Assembly (NCBI GenBank): GCA_963669155.1
Contig: OZ022597.1
Location: 10,372,811 to 10,436,810, forward strand
Direction: 5' to 3'
DNA length: 64,000 nt
Source: Arbacia lixula
Lineage: Eukaryota > Echinodermata > Echinoidea > Arbacioida > Arbaciidae
Shown: positions 58,601-63,507 of the stretch, piece by piece
Layout of the letters: each line of letters begins with the position of its first letter
How positions within the stretch are numbered: position 1 is the first letter of the stretch
The notes under the pieces: model-generated
What the model was told of the DNA's origin: nothing
Databases searched by the model: none
What the model saw: the letters and a program-made list of their open reading frames with translations, nothing else
Translations under genes and position numbers: made by a program

Positions 58601-61600
58601 TTCACTATTTTAAAACTCCTCACTGTGTTGTGCCCAGACCTCCTACACACTCAGTAAGGCTGCGTTCACTATTTTAAAACTCCTCACTGTGTTGCCCAGA
58701 CTTCCTACACACTCAGTAAGGCTGTGTTCACTATTTTAAAACTCCTCACTGTGTTGCCCAGACCTCCTACACACTCAGTAAGGCTGTGTTCACTATTTTA
58801 AAACTCCTCACTGTGTTGCCCAGACCTCCTACACACTCAGTAAGGCTGTGTTCACTATTTTAAAACTCCTCACTGTGTTGCCCAGACCTCCTACACACTC
58901 AGTAAGGCTGTGTTCACTATTTTAAAACTCCTCACTGTGTCACAGATAAAGACCCTAGCCATGTTGCATGTAGGTTTTCAATTATTGTAGCTTACCATCA
59001 ATGGTAACTACCATAGCAACAGCCAATGAGCTCTCATTATTGCCCCTATTGCCATGGTAGTTACCAATAATGGTAAGTTACAATAATTGCGAACCTATAT
59101 GCAACATGGCCCTGTTTCCAATATCATGATGGACCATTTCCAGATTTCTGGTCCACTTTTTTTCTTCAAAATCAGCTAAGACGGTAACTTTAGTATGCAC
59201 AATATAGGATGATATTTAGCTTTAAAAAAGAGCAAGAGCTCCCTAATGTGGAAGGGGTGACATCACCCTCCCCTCCCCCTCCCCCGCTTTTTGATCCCTC
59301 GTCTTTGTCGCAATGCAAAGCCTGATATCGCAAAGCGTGCATTAATTAGTCGTATGAGATTTGATTCTTTTAATAGATATTGTTTCAATCGTATTTTATA
59401 TGTAGGACCACCGTCCGTAGTGAGTGATTCCACGGTATTGCAACCTGGGCTCAGTTTTGTCGCAATACATAGCCTGGTATCGCCAGGCGTGTATGACTCA
59501 TATGAGTTCACCCTGTACCCGGGCGGTGCGCCTTCCTTTCAACTTCCGTCCAGACGAGCAGCGCAGAGTATCAACGACTACATCTTTGGTCTGCAACCTG
59601 CAACCGGGCACCAGTTCATGCTAACACTCAAGACTGGTGATGCAACAAATGAACACTACGACATCTTCGTAACAGGTGAGAAACTACTCAATAGTCCATT
59701 TTCGTTATGTACATGTATGCAAATCTTATGCACCTCGTTCAAACAATATGTAATCAATGTATGTAACCCCAAAGCTTGTCGAAGGTTTTTTCCAAGTTTC
59801 AAGAATGAAAAGATTCAGAGTGCAGTCCACCCATTGAAGCTGAATTACCAGATAAATGTGATTGTAATACCGCATTAAAGGGCATATACTGTACTGGGAA
59901 GGCAAAAAAGCCTTCAAAAGGTAATTGTTAGCAATATTCTTGCCAATGGTCTTAAATTCATGTATTGACCATTTTAGAAGCTTGCTGAAAGTTATTTGCC
60001 CTCAAATGATCCACATATGGAGTAATTAATGATTAATGGTTAAATCCTCAAAATGTTCGGGCCGAACAGTTTGAAGATTTGTGATTTAATCACTCGATCA
60101 TTACTCCAAATGTAGATCATTTGAGGGCTAATAACTTTCAGCAAGCTTCTAAAATAGACAATACATGAATTTAAGACCATTGGCAAGAAGATATAACAAT
60201 TACATTATGAAGGCTTTTTTGCCTTCCCAGTACAGTATATGCCCTTTAATACAAACTTAGGGTAAGAGTTGTGAATACATTAGAAAAATAGCTTATACAA
60301 TTCAATAAAACTTTATTGGCATGACATTTTTGGCAGGGTGAAAATATTGTATAGTGCTCAGACATGATAGTGCTTCATACTAAGCGCTATATAAAAAGCT
60401 GCATATTATTATAAAAGTATTGCACAGTCATTTACATGTTTGTTTCAATAGAACATTGATATTGTAGTGATTATGCAATGTACATACATGTAAATAATAA
60501 ATAAGATAACAATCTGAATACTCCATACCGCTATGACATATAAAAAAATGAAATGAAATGTGACCTCTATCAGTGCATCAGGATTGATATAATCATCACA
60601 AAAAACATCATTCAAGTTCAGAGTGTATAATATCATTGAAAATACTACAACATTCAGGCAGAGTGCTGCTGTACCATTTACCACAATTGTATCTATATCC
60701 CACACCATGCTCGTGTAGTTGCCTATTTGGAGTTAAAACAAGCTGAGGTTAATAATATTATGTATACATGTATGACTGATTTGGGCAGTTCATTTCTTGA
60801 TATTTATATTTTGTGAATGTTGCTTTATTCATGTGGTCTATGTTTGTGCCAACTATTCAGTATTACACCTGGAGGGCGTTTCATGAACATTTTTTGTCTG
60901 GCAAGCTGTCTTTTTCCAACAGTCACCATAGCAACAGTCAGAGGCTAATGCCTCTCAGCCAATCAAAACCGAGGATTTCACTTAAGTTGTCAGCACTGAC
61001 CATTTGGTCAGTGCTGACAACGTTCATGAAATACCCTCCTGCCCGCGCCTCTTAGATATATGGAGGGTTTTTTTAGTAACTCTAACTAAAGGTGGCTTAT
61101 AAGCAAATTCTTTTTGTTCTTGTTTGTTTGACAGAGCAATACGAGGACAATAGACTGTATGCTGACGAGCGGACAACAGATTCCGTCCAACTGTTGTGGA
61201 ATGTGGTTACTGATTCTATCCATTACGCAATCCGCGTCGGTGATGATATTGGGGCGACGACTTCGCCAAGGTTTACCCTGACTGGTCTCCAACCAGGCAC
61301 CAGGTGATTTTTTTTTGCGGATTGACATGTGTGATGCACAGGGAGCATTACACTGCATCAGTTATCTGATACACACCATTTCTTTGGTCATGATGTATCA
61401 AAAAGTAGGAATTGTTAATAAGAATATAATGTTACATAAACTTCTTCTCAACAAAATGACATTCTCTAACTTCATGATGGTCAAATGTTCCTTTTGATTC
61501 GACTTGTAACTTATTTTGTATTCCTTTTTCAAAAGTGTCATAATTATGTTTTTATTAAGACCTTATACCGACAAGGCCTAAATTAAGATGAGTATTATCG

Positions 61601-63474
61601 TATCCTTCCAGGTACAACCCCATTCTGCTTGTTCTGGAAGAAGCTTCAGCAGATTATGTGCAGTTGGATGATACCCTGATAGTAGTCACCAGTAAGTAAT
61701 GGGTTAACTCATCGAGGACCAAGTACCACAAATATGTGGTTTGGTGCTGTAACTTTTTATATGAACTATTAAAAATAATAAAATATGTATCAAATGAAAG
61801 GGCATACATTTCTGCACTAGATGGATCAATGTTTGGCATTTAGTGTTATATATCACCTTCATAATGATTTGCCAAAGCAAAGTGAAGGTCAAATAATCAC
61901 TATATCTTCAAATTGGCAACAAGCTCAAAAGGTCAAAATCCCACTTTCGCTATTTAAATTGACGTGATTATTGCTCTAACTTCTAACTTTAAAGATTTTG
62001 ACGTGTTGTTAATTTGGAGTGAAACTTCCATTCCATTTTCTAATAAAAATGTCATTTAAAAAAAGAACAGCGTCGGCATGCAATTTAAAAGCCAAATAGT
62101 GATTATTTTTGCTCAACAAAGGCCTTCATCGATCTTTGTACGCCTTTGATGCATTACTGCATAATGCACATACATCACATAGAACAGATATATCATATAT
62201 TAAAGGTCATAGGTCAAGGTCAATCATAACATTTCACTTCTTACATGAAAACTCTAAGACATATTTGAAGTAACTCTAGGTCGCATAGCTTCAAGATTAA
62301 TGGTCATACTTGTACATCAAGGTCAAATCGTGTAAGCTCACTGTTTGTGTGATATATTGATATATATTTGACCACACTTGACCACACCTGATGCAATAAT
62401 AAATGAATATACCACTGGACAATTAACTACTATATCTTGGGGTTAGACCGGTCAAAGGTCAATGGTTATGGTCAAATTGTGAAATATTGCTCTCCAATGA
62501 TGAAATGTGAGATATTTGACCAAATGCCACCAAACGTGGTGCAATGATGATGTATGACAGGTGTACATGTATTTCATCTAAGTCATAGTTATTTAGCAAG
62601 TTTTCATGATGACATTTTACTTTGAGGGGTCATGGCTATACTTGTTTAAAATCTGAATTATTATTAAATTTTGCTCACTGTTAGATTTTCTGTTTTTGTA
62701 AACCTTGGTCTAGTTAGGATGTCAAAATTTGTCATGGAACTGCAGTAACCAAAGGGCTGTGGCTTCATTGTGTCCTATAAGGTATTTGAAGTTTATTCAT
62801 AGCCTATTGTCTATTGTCCGAACAGCAGATTGTATGGGAGTCGTGCTGCTTAGTATCTGAGTGGAAAAATGCCAGCCTGCATATATACATTTATACGGGT
62901 GCAGTGCAGAACAGGTTAATGAATAAGTTGTAGGGAGGAGCACACGTGGAAGACCTCGCAAGACATGGGAGGGAACAATCAAAGCAGAGAGAAAAGTGTT
63001 GAACATTACCCACATTGACCCAAATGATAGGACAGTATGGAGGAGAGCCATATCAAGGAAATGAACGGTCCAACCCCACAAAGTGGGAAAAACTGACCTT
63101 AAAGGGCATATACTGTACTGGGAAGGCAAAAAAGCCTTCAAAAAGTAATTGTTATCAATCTTCTTGCCAATGGTCTTAAATTCATGTATTGTCCATTTTA
63201 GAAGCTTGCTGAAAGTTATTTGTCCTCAAATGATCTACACTTGGAGTAATGAGTGATTAAATCACAAATCCTCAAAATGTTCGGCCCAAACATTTTGAGG
63301 ATTTAATCATTAATCATTAATTTCTCCAAATCTGGATCATTTGAGGGCAAATAACTTTCAGCAAGCTTCTAAAATGGACAATACATGAATTTAAGACCAT
63401 TGGCAAGAAGATTGCTAACAATTACTTTTTGAAGGCCTTTTTTGCCTTCCCGGTACAGTATATGCCCTTTAAAC

Positions 63475-63507
<33 letters not shown>

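Noticed and set aside
63476-63505. Poly-Met N-terminus upstream of D36
   Set aside because: Translated ATG frame of the GAT tail of a LINE; the exon begins after the acceptor at 63530.
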